Positions 15,554 through 22,827 of a stretch of 64,000 nt of DNA are shown one piece after another (positions within the stretch are counted from its first letter, which is position 1; every line of letters starts with the position of its first letter). This stretch comes from SSC4 sp964443225 (GTDB lineage: Bacteria; Chloroflexota; Anaerolineae; SSC4; Amarolineaceae): positions 60,098 through 124,097 of the forward strand of contig CAYUCC010000003.1 in the NCBI GenBank assembly GCA_964443225.1, in the 5' to 3' direction. Below the pieces are notes generated by a model, which saw only the letters and a program-made list of their open reading frames with translations, was not told the DNA's origin and did no database searches. Made by a program: the position numbers and the translations under genes.

Positions 15554-18505
15554 ATGAAGTCCGCACGTAAGCTCTTCGGTGCTGTTATGATCCTGATGGT
15601 CGCCAGCCTGGTGTTCTGGCTGCCCGCCGATCTGACGAGCACCCAGACCCAGGCCGGGCAGCGTAATGCGGTCAACCCGCTCGGCGCAACGCAGCAGGAG
15701 AAGCCAGTTGGGCAGTTCGTCGTCGGCGAGCCTGTGACGCCTGTTTTGACTGGAGCCGCACGCGATCTGCCGCCGCCCGTGGTCGTGCCCGTTCTCGACC
15801 GCGAGATCAACCCGCGCATGAATTTCAACAGCAACTTCAACCCGGTCGTCGACGTAACAGGCGGCCCCGACCCGCTGCTGCCCGTTCAAGCAGCCGCCCC
15901 GCCGGCCCAGCCTGATGCCTTTGGCACCCCAATCTTCAATTTCAACGGCCAGGGCTACACGTTCGTCAACCCGCCAGACACCGTCGGCGACGTAGGTGCC
16001 AACCACTACGTCCAGATGATCAACGCCACTGCCGTGGCTGTCTATAACAAGGCCACCGGCACGTTGATCCAGGCATTCGCCCTCACCGCCCTGGGCGGCT
16101 GCGCCACCGGCGACGGCGATCCGATCGTTCTCTACGATCAACTGGCCGACCGCTGGTTCCTGAGCGAGTTTGGTCCGGGCAGCTCACTGTGTGTATTCAT
16201 CTCGCAGACGCCCGATCCCCTGGGTGCATATTATTCATATCAGTTCAACATGCCCAGCTTCCCCGACTATCCCAAGTATGGCGTGTGGGCCGATGCGTAC
16301 TACGCCACCGCCAACGAAAACAGTCCTTCGGCGGTGGCTTTGGATCGCACCAAGATGCTGGCCGGCCTGCCGGCCACCTACCAGCGCTTCACGGCGACCA
16401 GTCTCTCTGGTTTTGCTTTCCAGGCATTGACCCCCGCGGACCTGGACGGCATGACGCCGCCGCCGGCCGGCGCGCCCGCCTACATCATGCGCCATCGCGA
16501 CACCGAGGTGCATGGGCCGAGCGGCTTCCCCGCCAGCGACATCCTGGAAATATACGCCTTCCACGTTGATTGGACCACACCGGCCAATTCGACCTTCACC
16601 AAGCTGCCCGACATCGTGACAGCCGAGTTCGACTCGAGCCTGTGCGGGCTGACCTCGTTCTACTGCATGGGCATGCCGGGGGTGCCACAGGGGAACTCCT
16701 CCTCGCTCGATCCGATCCGTGAAGTGATCATGAACCGCCTCGCCTACCGCCAGTTTGGCGATCACGAAACCCTGGTCGGCAACTTTGTCACCGATATCAA
16801 TGGCAATAACATCGGCGGCGTGCGCTGGTTCGAGCTGCGCAAGGTGGGTGCGGGAGCGTGGTCCTTGTATCAGGAGGGTACCTACGCGCCGACTACCAGC
16901 GACAACCGTTGGATGGGCGGCATCGCCATGGACGGCGCCGGCAACATCGCCCTGGGCTACAACGTCTCCAGCCAGACGGTCTATCCATCCCTGCGTTATG
17001 CCGGGCGCCTGGCCTCGGACCCGCTCGGTACGCTGCCGCAGGGCGAGTACACGCTGATCAACGGCAGCGGCGTCAACGGCAGCAACCGCTACGGTGACTA
17101 CGCCGCGATGGGCATCGACCCGGTGGACGACTGTACCTTCTGGTTCACCGGTCAATGGAACGCCACCAGCCAGTGGAGCACACGCATCGGCGCCTTCAAG
17201 TTCGATGCCTGCGGTACGCCCGACTTCACGCTGTCGGCTGCGCCGGTCAGTCAGGAGATCTGCGTGGGCGCTGGCGCAGTGTACAATGTGACGATTGGCA
17301 GTGTGAGTGGGTACAGCGACCCCGTGACCCTGAGCGCCTCGGGTAATCCTGGTACGGCTGGCTTCAGCACCAACCCGGTGACTCCGCCAGGCAGCAGTAC
17401 GATGACCATCAGCGGCGCCGCCGCCGGCAGCTACAACTTCGACGTGGTCGGCACCGCCGCCGGCCCGAATGTGCATCAGGCCCCAGTGGGGCTGACCGTG
17501 CAGGCTGCGGCACCCGGCACACCGGTCCTCACGGCGCCCGCCAACGGTGCATTGAATGTGGTCGCAACGCCGACCTTCACCTGGAACGCGGCGCCGGGCG
17601 CCAGCACCTACAGTATCCAGGTGGCAAGCGATGCCGACTTCACCAACATCGTGGCTTCGGCAAGTGGCCTGGCTGCCCCGACCTGGACCTCGAACGTGAC
17701 GCTGAACACGAGTACGATGTACTACTGGCGCGTGCAGGCCGGAAACGCCTGCGGAACCGGCGCGTACTCCAGCGTCTTCAGCTTCACTACCGAAGCCGCA
17801 CCGGGTGACTGCGGTCCTGGCACGGTACCCAATGTCCTCTTTACGGACGGTTTCGAGGGTGGTATTGGCAGCTGGGCGTCGAGTGGTACCGGCAGCACCT
17901 GGGCTCTCGCCAACACCAACCCGCACAGTGGCACCGCCCACATGCACGCCAATGATCCGGCCACGGTTTCCGACCAGCGGCTGGTTTCGCCGGCTGTTGC
18001 CATTCCCACCGGCCAGAATCCGGTTACGCTCAAGTTCTGGCACGTGCCCAACCTCGAGCCCAGCGGCAGTACCAACTGCTACGATGGCGGTATCCTCGAA
18101 TCGTCCACCAACGCGGGTGCGACCTGGACGCAGGTACCGAATGCCAACCTGCTGGTCGGCCCCTACCGGTCGGGAACCGTCTCCAGCTCGTTCGGTAATC
18201 CGTTGGCAGGGCTCAACGCCTGGTGTGGTGTCTCCAGCTACATGAACACCATCGCGGATGTCAGCTCCCTGGCCGGCACGACGGCCCAGTTCCGCTGGCG
18301 CCTCGGCTCCGACAGCTCGGTCAGCAATCCCGGCTGGGACGTCGACGACGTCATCGTCCAGAGCTGTATGGAGCAACCGACAGCAGTCGAAGTGGACAAC
18401 TTCGAAGACAGCGCCCCGGCCACCACGTCGTGGCTGCCCGTCGCGCTGGCCCTGGCCATTCTCGCCGGCACCGGCCTGATCCTTCGCCGCCGCCTGGCCC
18501 GTTAA
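15554..18505 (+). CDS. Large exported protein with FN3-like and MAM-like domains and helix-RRR anchor
   Basis: A 983-aa surface protein, paralogue of the one at 6992-9685. The ATG at 15554 follows AGGAGG by 7 nt. Residues about 8-30 are the signal peptide. The core (about 130-555) repeats the paralogue's landmarks in order: GDVGANHYV, GDPIVLYDQLADRW, FPDYPKYGVW, RLAYRQFGDHE, DDCTFW. A short Ig-like domain (about 560-650) and an FN3-like domain (APANGALNVVATPTFTW ... MYYWRVQAGNACG) come next, then a MAM-like domain (DGFEGGIGSWASSGTGSTW ... WDVDDVIVQSC). The last two domains are nearly those of the sialidase-like protein opposite. The tail is PTAVEV, a hydrophobic helix and RRRLAR. Function unknown; a surface or extracellular role is inferred. 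Confidence 0.85.
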   Translation: MKSARKLFGAVMILMVASLVFWLPADLTSTQTQAGQRNAVNPLGATQQEKPVGQFVVGEPVTPVLTGAARDLPPPVVVPVLDREINPRMNFNSNFNPVVDVTGGPDPLLPVQAAAPPAQPDAFGTPIFNFNGQGYTFVNPPDTVGDVGANHYVQMINATAVAVYNKATGTLIQAFALTALGGCATGDGDPIVLYDQLADRWFLSEFGPGSSLCVFISQTPDPLGAYYSYQFNMPSFPDYPKYGVWADAYYATANENSPSAVALDRTKMLAGLPATYQRFTATSLSGFAFQALTPADLDGMTPPPAGAPAYIMRHRDTEVHGPSGFPASDILEIYAFHVDWTTPANSTFTKLPDIVTAEFDSSLCGLTSFYCMGMPGVPQGNSSSLDPIREVIMNRLAYRQFGDHETLVGNFVTDINGNNIGGVRWFELRKVGAGAWSLYQEGTYAPTTSDNRWMGGIAMDGAGNIALGYNVSSQTVYPSLRYAGRLASDPLGTLPQGEYTLINGSGVNGSNRYGDYAAMGIDPVDDCTFWFTGQWNATSQWSTRIGAFKFDACGTPDFTLSAAPVSQEICVGAGAVYNVTIGSVSGYSDPVTLSASGNPGTAGFSTNPVTPPGSSTMTISGAAAGSYNFDVVGTAAGPNVHQAPVGLTVQAAAPGTPVLTAPANGALNVVATPTFTWNAAPGASTYSIQVASDADFTNIVASASGLAAPTWTSNVTLNTSTMYYWRVQAGNACGTGAYSSVFSFTTEAAPGDCGPGTVPNVLFTDGFEGGIGSWASSGTGSTWALANTNPHSGTAHMHANDPATVSDQRLVSPAVAIPTGQNPVTLKFWHVPNLEPSGSTNCYDGGILESSTNAGATWTQVPNANLLVGPYRSGTVSSSFGNPLAGLNAWCGVSSYMNTIADVSSLAGTTAQFRWRLGSDSSVSNPGWDVDDVIVQSCMEQPTAVEVDNFEDSAPATTSWLPVALALAILAGTGLILRRRLAR

Positions 18506-18516
18506 GTTTCGTCCGT

Positions 18517-18550
18517 GCACCTGCGCTCTCAACCCTGAGGGCGCAGGTGC
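18517..18550 (+). terminator. Stem-loop homologous to the one at 9700
   Basis: A perfect 10-bp stem (GCACCTGCGC / GCGCAGGTGC) with a 14-nt loop sits 11 nt after the stop. It is related in sequence to the hairpin after the paralogous gene, so it appears to have been duplicated with the gene. Confidence 0.5.
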
Positions 18551-18557
18551 AAAAAAA

Positions 18558-18615
18558 GAACCACCAGGTCACAAAGGCACCAGAAATTCTTGGTGCTTCT
18601 GTGTCTTGGTGGTTC
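18558..18615. repeat. Long imperfect hairpin of the ACCACCAAGACAC family
   Basis: A 25-nt arm at 18558-18582 (beginning GAACCACCAGGTCACAAAGG) pairs with 18591-18615 around an 8-nt loop, with about five mismatches. The same sequence family forms the hairpin at 25865-25919. Each lies at a convergent gene end. It is probably a non-coding dispersed palindrome. Confidence 0.7.
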
Positions 18616-18628
18616 TATTTTCTGGACA

Positions 18629-18655
18629 GGAGATCACATAACCTCTGTGATCTCC
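18629..18655. terminator. Perfect 10-bp hairpin between convergent genes
   Basis: The stem GGAGATCACA / TGTGATCTCC has a 7-nt loop. It is followed by GTGTCCTCCGTGG, a string also seen in part near 11822-11842. It may serve as the terminator of the minus-strand gene ending at 18672 or as part of a dispersed repeat. Confidence 0.5.
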
Positions 18656-18671
18656 GTGTCCTCCGTGGCCC

Positions 18672-21617
18672 TTACGGGCAGGCCGTGCCCCACATGGACG
18701 CTACTGCCTGCACGTCCCTGACGTCGTTCACTCCGTCGCAGCCGCCGCTGGCGCGGCAGTTCACATCACTGGCCAGCGAGTAGGCACCCGTGGTCTGGTA
18801 CGCCTGCCAGGCCGTGGCCGCCACGGTGATGTCAAGGGTATCGATGGAGCCACCCTTGCTGCACGAGCAGTTCACGTCGGCCCAGAAGCAGGCGGGACCG
18901 GCTGCCTGGCATGACTGCACCGTGACGTCGTCGACGTCCCAGCCCGGATTAGTCACCGAGCTGTCGGAGCCGAGGCGCCAGCGGAACTGGGCCGTCATGC
19001 CCGCCAGGCTGCTGACGTCGGTGACGCTGTTGATATACGACGTCGTGCCGCACCAGGCGTTCAGACCAGCCAGCGGGTTGCCAAACGAACCAGAGACGGG
19101 GCCGCGGTACGGCCCTGCCAGCAGGGTGGTCACCTGGGTCCAGGTCGTGCCGGCGTTGGTGGTTGCTTCGAGAATGCCACCGTCGTAACACGCAGTGGTG
19201 CCGTTGGGTTCGAGGTTGGGCACGTGCCAGAACTTGAGAATGACCGGGTTCTGGCCGGTGGGGATCGCCACCGGCGGCGAGGCCAGGCGCTGGTCGCTGA
19301 CGACCGCCGGGTCATTGGCACGGTAGTGCGAGGTGCCGCTGTGGGGGTTGGCCGTGGCGATGGCCCAACTGTTGCCGGTGCCGCTGGACGTCCAGCCGCC
19401 GGCGCCGGCCTCGAAGCCGTACTGGTAGATAACGTTGGCCACGCTGCCCGGCCCGCAGTCACCCGGTGCGGCCACGGTCGTGAAGTTGAATACCGGCGAA
19501 TTGACCCCGCTGCCGCAGGCGTTGTTGGCCCGCACGCGCCAGAAGTAGGTGGTGCTGGTGTTCAGGTCGGCGTTGGGTGTAAACGACGTCGTCACCAGCC
19601 CGCTGGCCGAGGCTACCACGTTGCTGAAAGCGCCATCCGTGGCGATCCAGATATCGTACGTGGCCGCCTGCGATGCCGCCGTCCAGGTGAAGGTGGGCCG
19701 CACCGGCTGATTGATTGCGCCGATAGCGGGGGCCGTCAACGTGGCCTGGCTGGGTGCTGCGTTGGCCAGGTTGAGCGTCAGGTTGACCGAATGCACCAGC
19801 GGCAACGAGGTACCCGTCACGGTGAGCGGGTAGACGCCCGGCGCAGCAGCACCGGTGTTGCCAATCGTAAACGTGCTGCTGCCCGGCGGCGTGACCGGGT
19901 TCGGCACAAAACCGGGGAGCGTGCCAATCGGCGCACCCGAGCTGGACAGGGTGACAGGTGAGTTGAAACCGACCAACGAACCGATGTTGATCGTGAACAC
20001 GGCATTGGCCGGTGCACAGACCGCCAGCGTTTCCGGTGTGGCACCCACCGTAAAGTCAGGACTGAACGCATTCTTGTCAAACCAGACGTCGGGATCGGGA
20101 TGGCCACCCTGGATATTGCGGTCGTCGGACCACTGGATGTAGGCAAAAGCCCCGTCCTGAATCTGCTGGTCGTAATCGCCGTGGTAACACGCCGCCAACT
20201 GCGGATCGATGTAGACCGGTGAGGAGACGTCGCTGACGCGCTGGCTGGGCAGCCAGGTCGTGCCGCCGTCGTCCGAATGGCGCATGTAATAGTCGAAGAG
20301 CAGGTTGTTGGCGTCGAGCCGCCGGTCGTACCAGGTTGCCACGATCCGCCCACCAGGACCGGCGCTGATCGTGGGGAAGAACTGGTCACGCGTCGTGCCG
20401 TCGTCGTTCAGCAGCACTTCGGCGCCCCAGGTTGTACCATTGTCGGTCGAGCGCCGGTAGTAGACGTTGATCACGTCGCCGACGTTGTAGCCATCGGGGT
20501 CACGCACATAGACCACATGCAGGTGACCGTTGGGCGTCAGCGTGATCTGGGGAGAGGGCAGGTAACGTATATTGCCATTGAGCGCGGGCCGGCCGCAGGA
20601 ACTGGTGGGTGTCGCGGCGCGCGGGTTGACGCCGCCGGTCAACGGGTTGGTCACGGCGCTGTAGCTGACGGCACCGTTCGTCGAGCGCACAACCTGCATG
20701 TCGATCGGCCCTGACGGATAGGGGTTCCAGCGCACCCAGGCCACGTAAACGTCGCCGTTGGGTGCCACTGCGGGCCAGGCGCCCTGCACGTCGACGCCCG
20801 CACCGCTCAGCGCCACCGGTGAAGACCAGCTCACGCCGGCGTTCGTCGAGTAGGTCGAATAGATGCGCGCATCGTTGAAATTGATCCAGGCGACGTAAAT
20901 GCGGCCGTAATACGGGCTGGCCGGGTTGTTGTCGATCGCCATCAGCTCCTTGTCGTCGTTGGCACCGGAGTGGACCATGCCCACCCAGCTGAAGGTGTCG
21001 CAGTCGTTGCTTGATTTCCAGAAACCCAGGCCGTTGGAGTGCAGGGATGTGAAGTAAAATGCCCCATCGGTCTTGCGCCAGACCATGCTGGGATCACCGC
21101 CGCTGCTGCCACCGCCACCGTTGGGAATTGGCCCTTTGTCGGTCCAGGTGGCGCCGCTGTCGGTCGAGCGGCTGTAGCCGGAGAAACCGAGACCCTGGAC
21201 AACGCCGTGGTACGAGTCGTTGTAGGCCGAGCAGAGGGTACCAGTGGTTTCGCTGCGTGTGAGTGAGGTTTCGCTTTGGGTGTGTGAACCGCTCAGGTCA
21301 CCCGCTGGGTTGTTGACCAGCACGTCGACGCCGAAGGCAGGTGCCTCGGGTGGCAATGCTGGCCCCACCGGTGCCGTCACCTGGCCCAGCTCGTTTTCAC
21401 GACCGCAGGCCCGCAGCAGTTTGACCTCGAACATGCCCGACATCAGGCCGCGTGCGGTGGGGTTGTCCAACAAGGCACAGTCGACCTGGGCGGCAGGGGC
21501 GTCTTTCGAGGGGACCTTCGGCGTTGTGACGGGCCCTTCCTGCGCCATTACTGGCAGACCCGTGATCAGAACAACGATGATGAGCAGGCATAACGAAAGT
21601 ACAAACGAACGTTGCAT
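18672..21617 (-). CDS. Exported sialidase/BNR-repeat protein with FN3, MAM-like and dockerin-like tail
   Basis: A 981-aa secreted protein. The ATG at 21617 follows a GAGGAG site; residues about 4-25 are the signal peptide. Residues about 85-490 form a BNR/Asp-box beta-propeller (repeats such as SRSTDSGATWTDKG, KSSNDCDTFSW, RRSTDNGTTWGAE and RHSDDGGTTWLPSQ), the fold of sialidases and other glycan-binding proteins. No full set of sialidase catalytic arginines is evident, so activity is open. An Ig-like and an FN3-like domain follow, then a MAM-like domain almost shared with 15554-18505. The C-terminal 75 residues form a dockerin-like double loop with Cys residues (DVNCSCSKGGSIDTLDI, DVNCRASGGCDGVNDVRDV) and end ASMWGTACP. 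Confidence 0.85.
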   Translation of the reverse strand: MQRSFVLSLCLLIIVVLITGLPVMAQEGPVTTPKVPSKDAPAAQVDCALLDNPTARGLMSGMFEVKLLRACGRENELGQVTAPVGPALPPEAPAFGVDVLVNNPAGDLSGSHTQSETSLTRSETTGTLCSAYNDSYHGVVQGLGFSGYSRSTDSGATWTDKGPIPNGGGGSSGGDPSMVWRKTDGAFYFTSLHSNGLGFWKSSNDCDTFSWVGMVHSGANDDKELMAIDNNPASPYYGRIYVAWINFNDARIYSTYSTNAGVSWSSPVALSGAGVDVQGAWPAVAPNGDVYVAWVRWNPYPSGPIDMQVVRSTNGAVSYSAVTNPLTGGVNPRAATPTSSCGRPALNGNIRYLPSPQITLTPNGHLHVVYVRDPDGYNVGDVINVYYRRSTDNGTTWGAEVLLNDDGTTRDQFFPTISAGPGGRIVATWYDRRLDANNLLFDYYMRHSDDGGTTWLPSQRVSDVSSPVYIDPQLAACYHGDYDQQIQDGAFAYIQWSDDRNIQGGHPDPDVWFDKNAFSPDFTVGATPETLAVCAPANAVFTINIGSLVGFNSPVTLSSSGAPIGTLPGFVPNPVTPPGSSTFTIGNTGAAAPGVYPLTVTGTSLPLVHSVNLTLNLANAAPSQATLTAPAIGAINQPVRPTFTWTAASQAATYDIWIATDGAFSNVVASASGLVTTSFTPNADLNTSTTYFWRVRANNACGSGVNSPVFNFTTVAAPGDCGPGSVANVIYQYGFEAGAGGWTSSGTGNSWAIATANPHSGTSHYRANDPAVVSDQRLASPPVAIPTGQNPVILKFWHVPNLEPNGTTACYDGGILEATTNAGTTWTQVTTLLAGPYRGPVSGSFGNPLAGLNAWCGTTSYINSVTDVSSLAGMTAQFRWRLGSDSSVTNPGWDVDDVTVQSCQAAGPACFWADVNCSCSKGGSIDTLDITVAATAWQAYQTTGAYSLASDVNCRASGGCDGVNDVRDVQAVASMWGTACP

Positions 21618-21692
21618 GAGAGTAGGCTCCTCTGAGGTTGTGGTTGACGAGTTGATGCACCGTGTGTGTGCAGATTTTGACTGAGAAACGGT

Positions 21693-21989
21693 TCAGGTAT
21701 GGGTATCACCATGTTGATCGCGGGCTTCAGCAACCTGGTACGTGTGCTGCAGCTCCTCGCGAATGACACGTCGCAATATCCCCTCAAGTGGCATCGAGCT
21801 TTCGTACATGTATTCGCGCAGCGCCTGGTTGATCAGAGTCTGGTAGTTACCGCCACCCATCTCATGTACCCTGGCGCGAAACCATTCCAAGATGTCGTCA
21901 TCCAGGCGGATCGTGATGCGCGTTTTGTTTGTGGGAACACGCACAACGGCACCACGTTTTGCATTACGGAAATCGTATTCAGGTTTCAT
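21693..21989 (-). CDS. brnA: BrnA-like antitoxin
   Basis: A 98-aa CopG/ribbon-helix-helix protein that would bind and neutralise BrnT and repress its own operon. The RHH core is TRITIRLDDDILEWFRARVHEMGGGNYQTLINQALREYM (residues about 23-61, quoted in part: TRITIRLDDDILEWF). The 30-aa basic C-terminal extension is longer than typical. Its ATG overlaps the BrnT stop by 4 nt (ATGA), giving the usual toxin-first order of this system. The operator is probably the TCTGTACAGA palindrome in the upstream promoter. Confidence 0.88.
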   Translation of the reverse strand: MKPEYDFRNAKRGAVVRVPTNKTRITIRLDDDILEWFRARVHEMGGGNYQTLINQALREYMYESSMPLEGILRRVIREELQHTYQVAEARDQHGDTHT

Positions 21990-22258
21990 ATTGTAGTACC
22001 TTCGTACTGTTGGCGTTCGCGCGGTGTGGCTTTGCGAGCAGAAATAAGGCGAACAACGTCACCACGCCATGTGTACACAACAACCAATACGCGTCCAAAG
22101 GTGTCGCTACCAATGGTTATGAAACGCTCTTCATCGGGATGGTCGTCGTCCAGCGTGAGAGCAGTGTCATCTTGCAACACGGCAACTGCCTCAGCAAAGT
22201 CAATACCGTGCTTGTCGAGATTAACACGCGCCTTGTGTCTATCCCATTGGTACGTCAT
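21986..22258 (-). CDS. brnT: BrnT-like ribonuclease toxin
   Basis: A 90-aa toxin of the BrnT family, an RelE-like-fold ribonuclease that cuts RNA when BrnA is lost. Conserved features: YQWDRHKARVNLDKHGIDFAEA at the start (W-D-x-x-K-A-x-x-N-x-x-K-H-G), EERFITIGSDTFGRVLVVVYT in the middle and RLISARKATPRERQQYE at the end, where the R-x-I-S-A-R motif and E-R-x-x-Y are the family's active-site residues. The ATG at 22258 lies only 8 nt after the -10 box, so the mRNA is essentially leaderless. The gene looks intact. Confidence 0.9.
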   Translation of the reverse strand: MTYQWDRHKARVNLDKHGIDFAEAVAVLQDDTALTLDDDHPDEERFITIGSDTFGRVLVVVYTWRGDVVRLISARKATPRERQQYEGTTI

Positions 22259-22266
22259 CGTAAAGT

Positions 22267-22295
22267 ATTATATGCACATCTGTACAGACATGCAA
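22267..22295 (-). promoter_or_regulatory. brnTA promoter with palindromic operator
   Basis: On the minus strand TTGCAT (22290-22295) and TATAAT (22267-22272) are spaced by 17 nt. The spacer carries the perfect 10-bp palindrome TCTGTACAGA (22279-22288). Its position inside the promoter would let a ribbon-helix-helix dimer block RNA polymerase, which fits autoregulation by BrnA. Confidence 0.75.
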
Positions 22296-22408
22296 ATCTC
22301 GGTTAGCCTGAGCGCTGTTCGCAAACCTGTTGCGCCTCGGCAACCTGAATTCGGTACGGCAAGCCGTTTGGCCGGTCAAGGTGCGGCGGTGCCAGGAATC
22401 ACTGCCAG

Positions 22409-22567
22409 ATGGTGCGCCTGCATAAGGCTGTGGGCAGCGTAGGTGTTGGCATAGATGTGCTGGTATACTCAGAAGCAGAATACCAGCGCCGTAGTCAGGT
22501 GCCTGGTACTGTGCTCTACTGGGCTCGCAAAGAAGGTCGGCAAATCTATGCAGCCGCACATTACTGA
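22409..22567 (+). pseudogene. C-terminal remnant of an MNT-type nucleotidyltransferase antitoxin
   Basis: Fifty-two residues beginning at an ATG at 22409 match the end of minimal nucleotidyltransferases of MNT/HEPN modules: VGVGIDVLVYSEAEYQRRSQ, then VPGTVLYWARKEGRQIYAA. The N-terminal GS-x(10-12)-D-x-D catalytic half is missing upstream, and I could not find it in another frame between 22300 and 22408. It is a truncated, inactive fragment. Confidence 0.7.
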
Positions 22568-22698
22568 ATCCCTTTGCCGTTACCTTTCGCTATGACGACC
22601 TCGAATTCGATCTGATCCATCAAGCCGACGTCGATAACCTGGTTGTAGATGTACGCAAGTGGGCTGAAGACCAGGTCAACCAGGTGATGAACGAATAG
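22567..22698 (+). pseudogene. C-terminal remnant of a HEPN-domain toxin
   Basis: Forty-three codons without a start, one frame away from the MNT fragment: NPFAVTFRYDDLEFDLIHQA, then DVDNLVVDVRKWAEDQVNQV, ending in a TAG at 22696. This is the usual end of a HEPN protein (F-R-Y patch followed by a last helix with V-x-W). The first 80-90 residues, including the RX4-6H RNase motif, are missing. With the MNT piece it marks a collapsed MNT/HEPN toxin-antitoxin locus. Confidence 0.65.
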
Positions 22699-22827
22699 AA
22701 TCCCGCACAACTAACCTCTCCTCAGCTGGCGTCACCTTCCAGTCGGTTAACCGTCTATCATAATGCAACGACACGATGCTGGATAGTCGTGCCATTAGTG
22801 CGCATCTGTCGTGGGGAGGATCACCGC

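Noticed and set aside
16235..18532. Very long open frame antisense to the exported protein
   Set aside because: Typical shadow of a GC-rich gene; the sense strand has signal peptide, paralogue and domain support.
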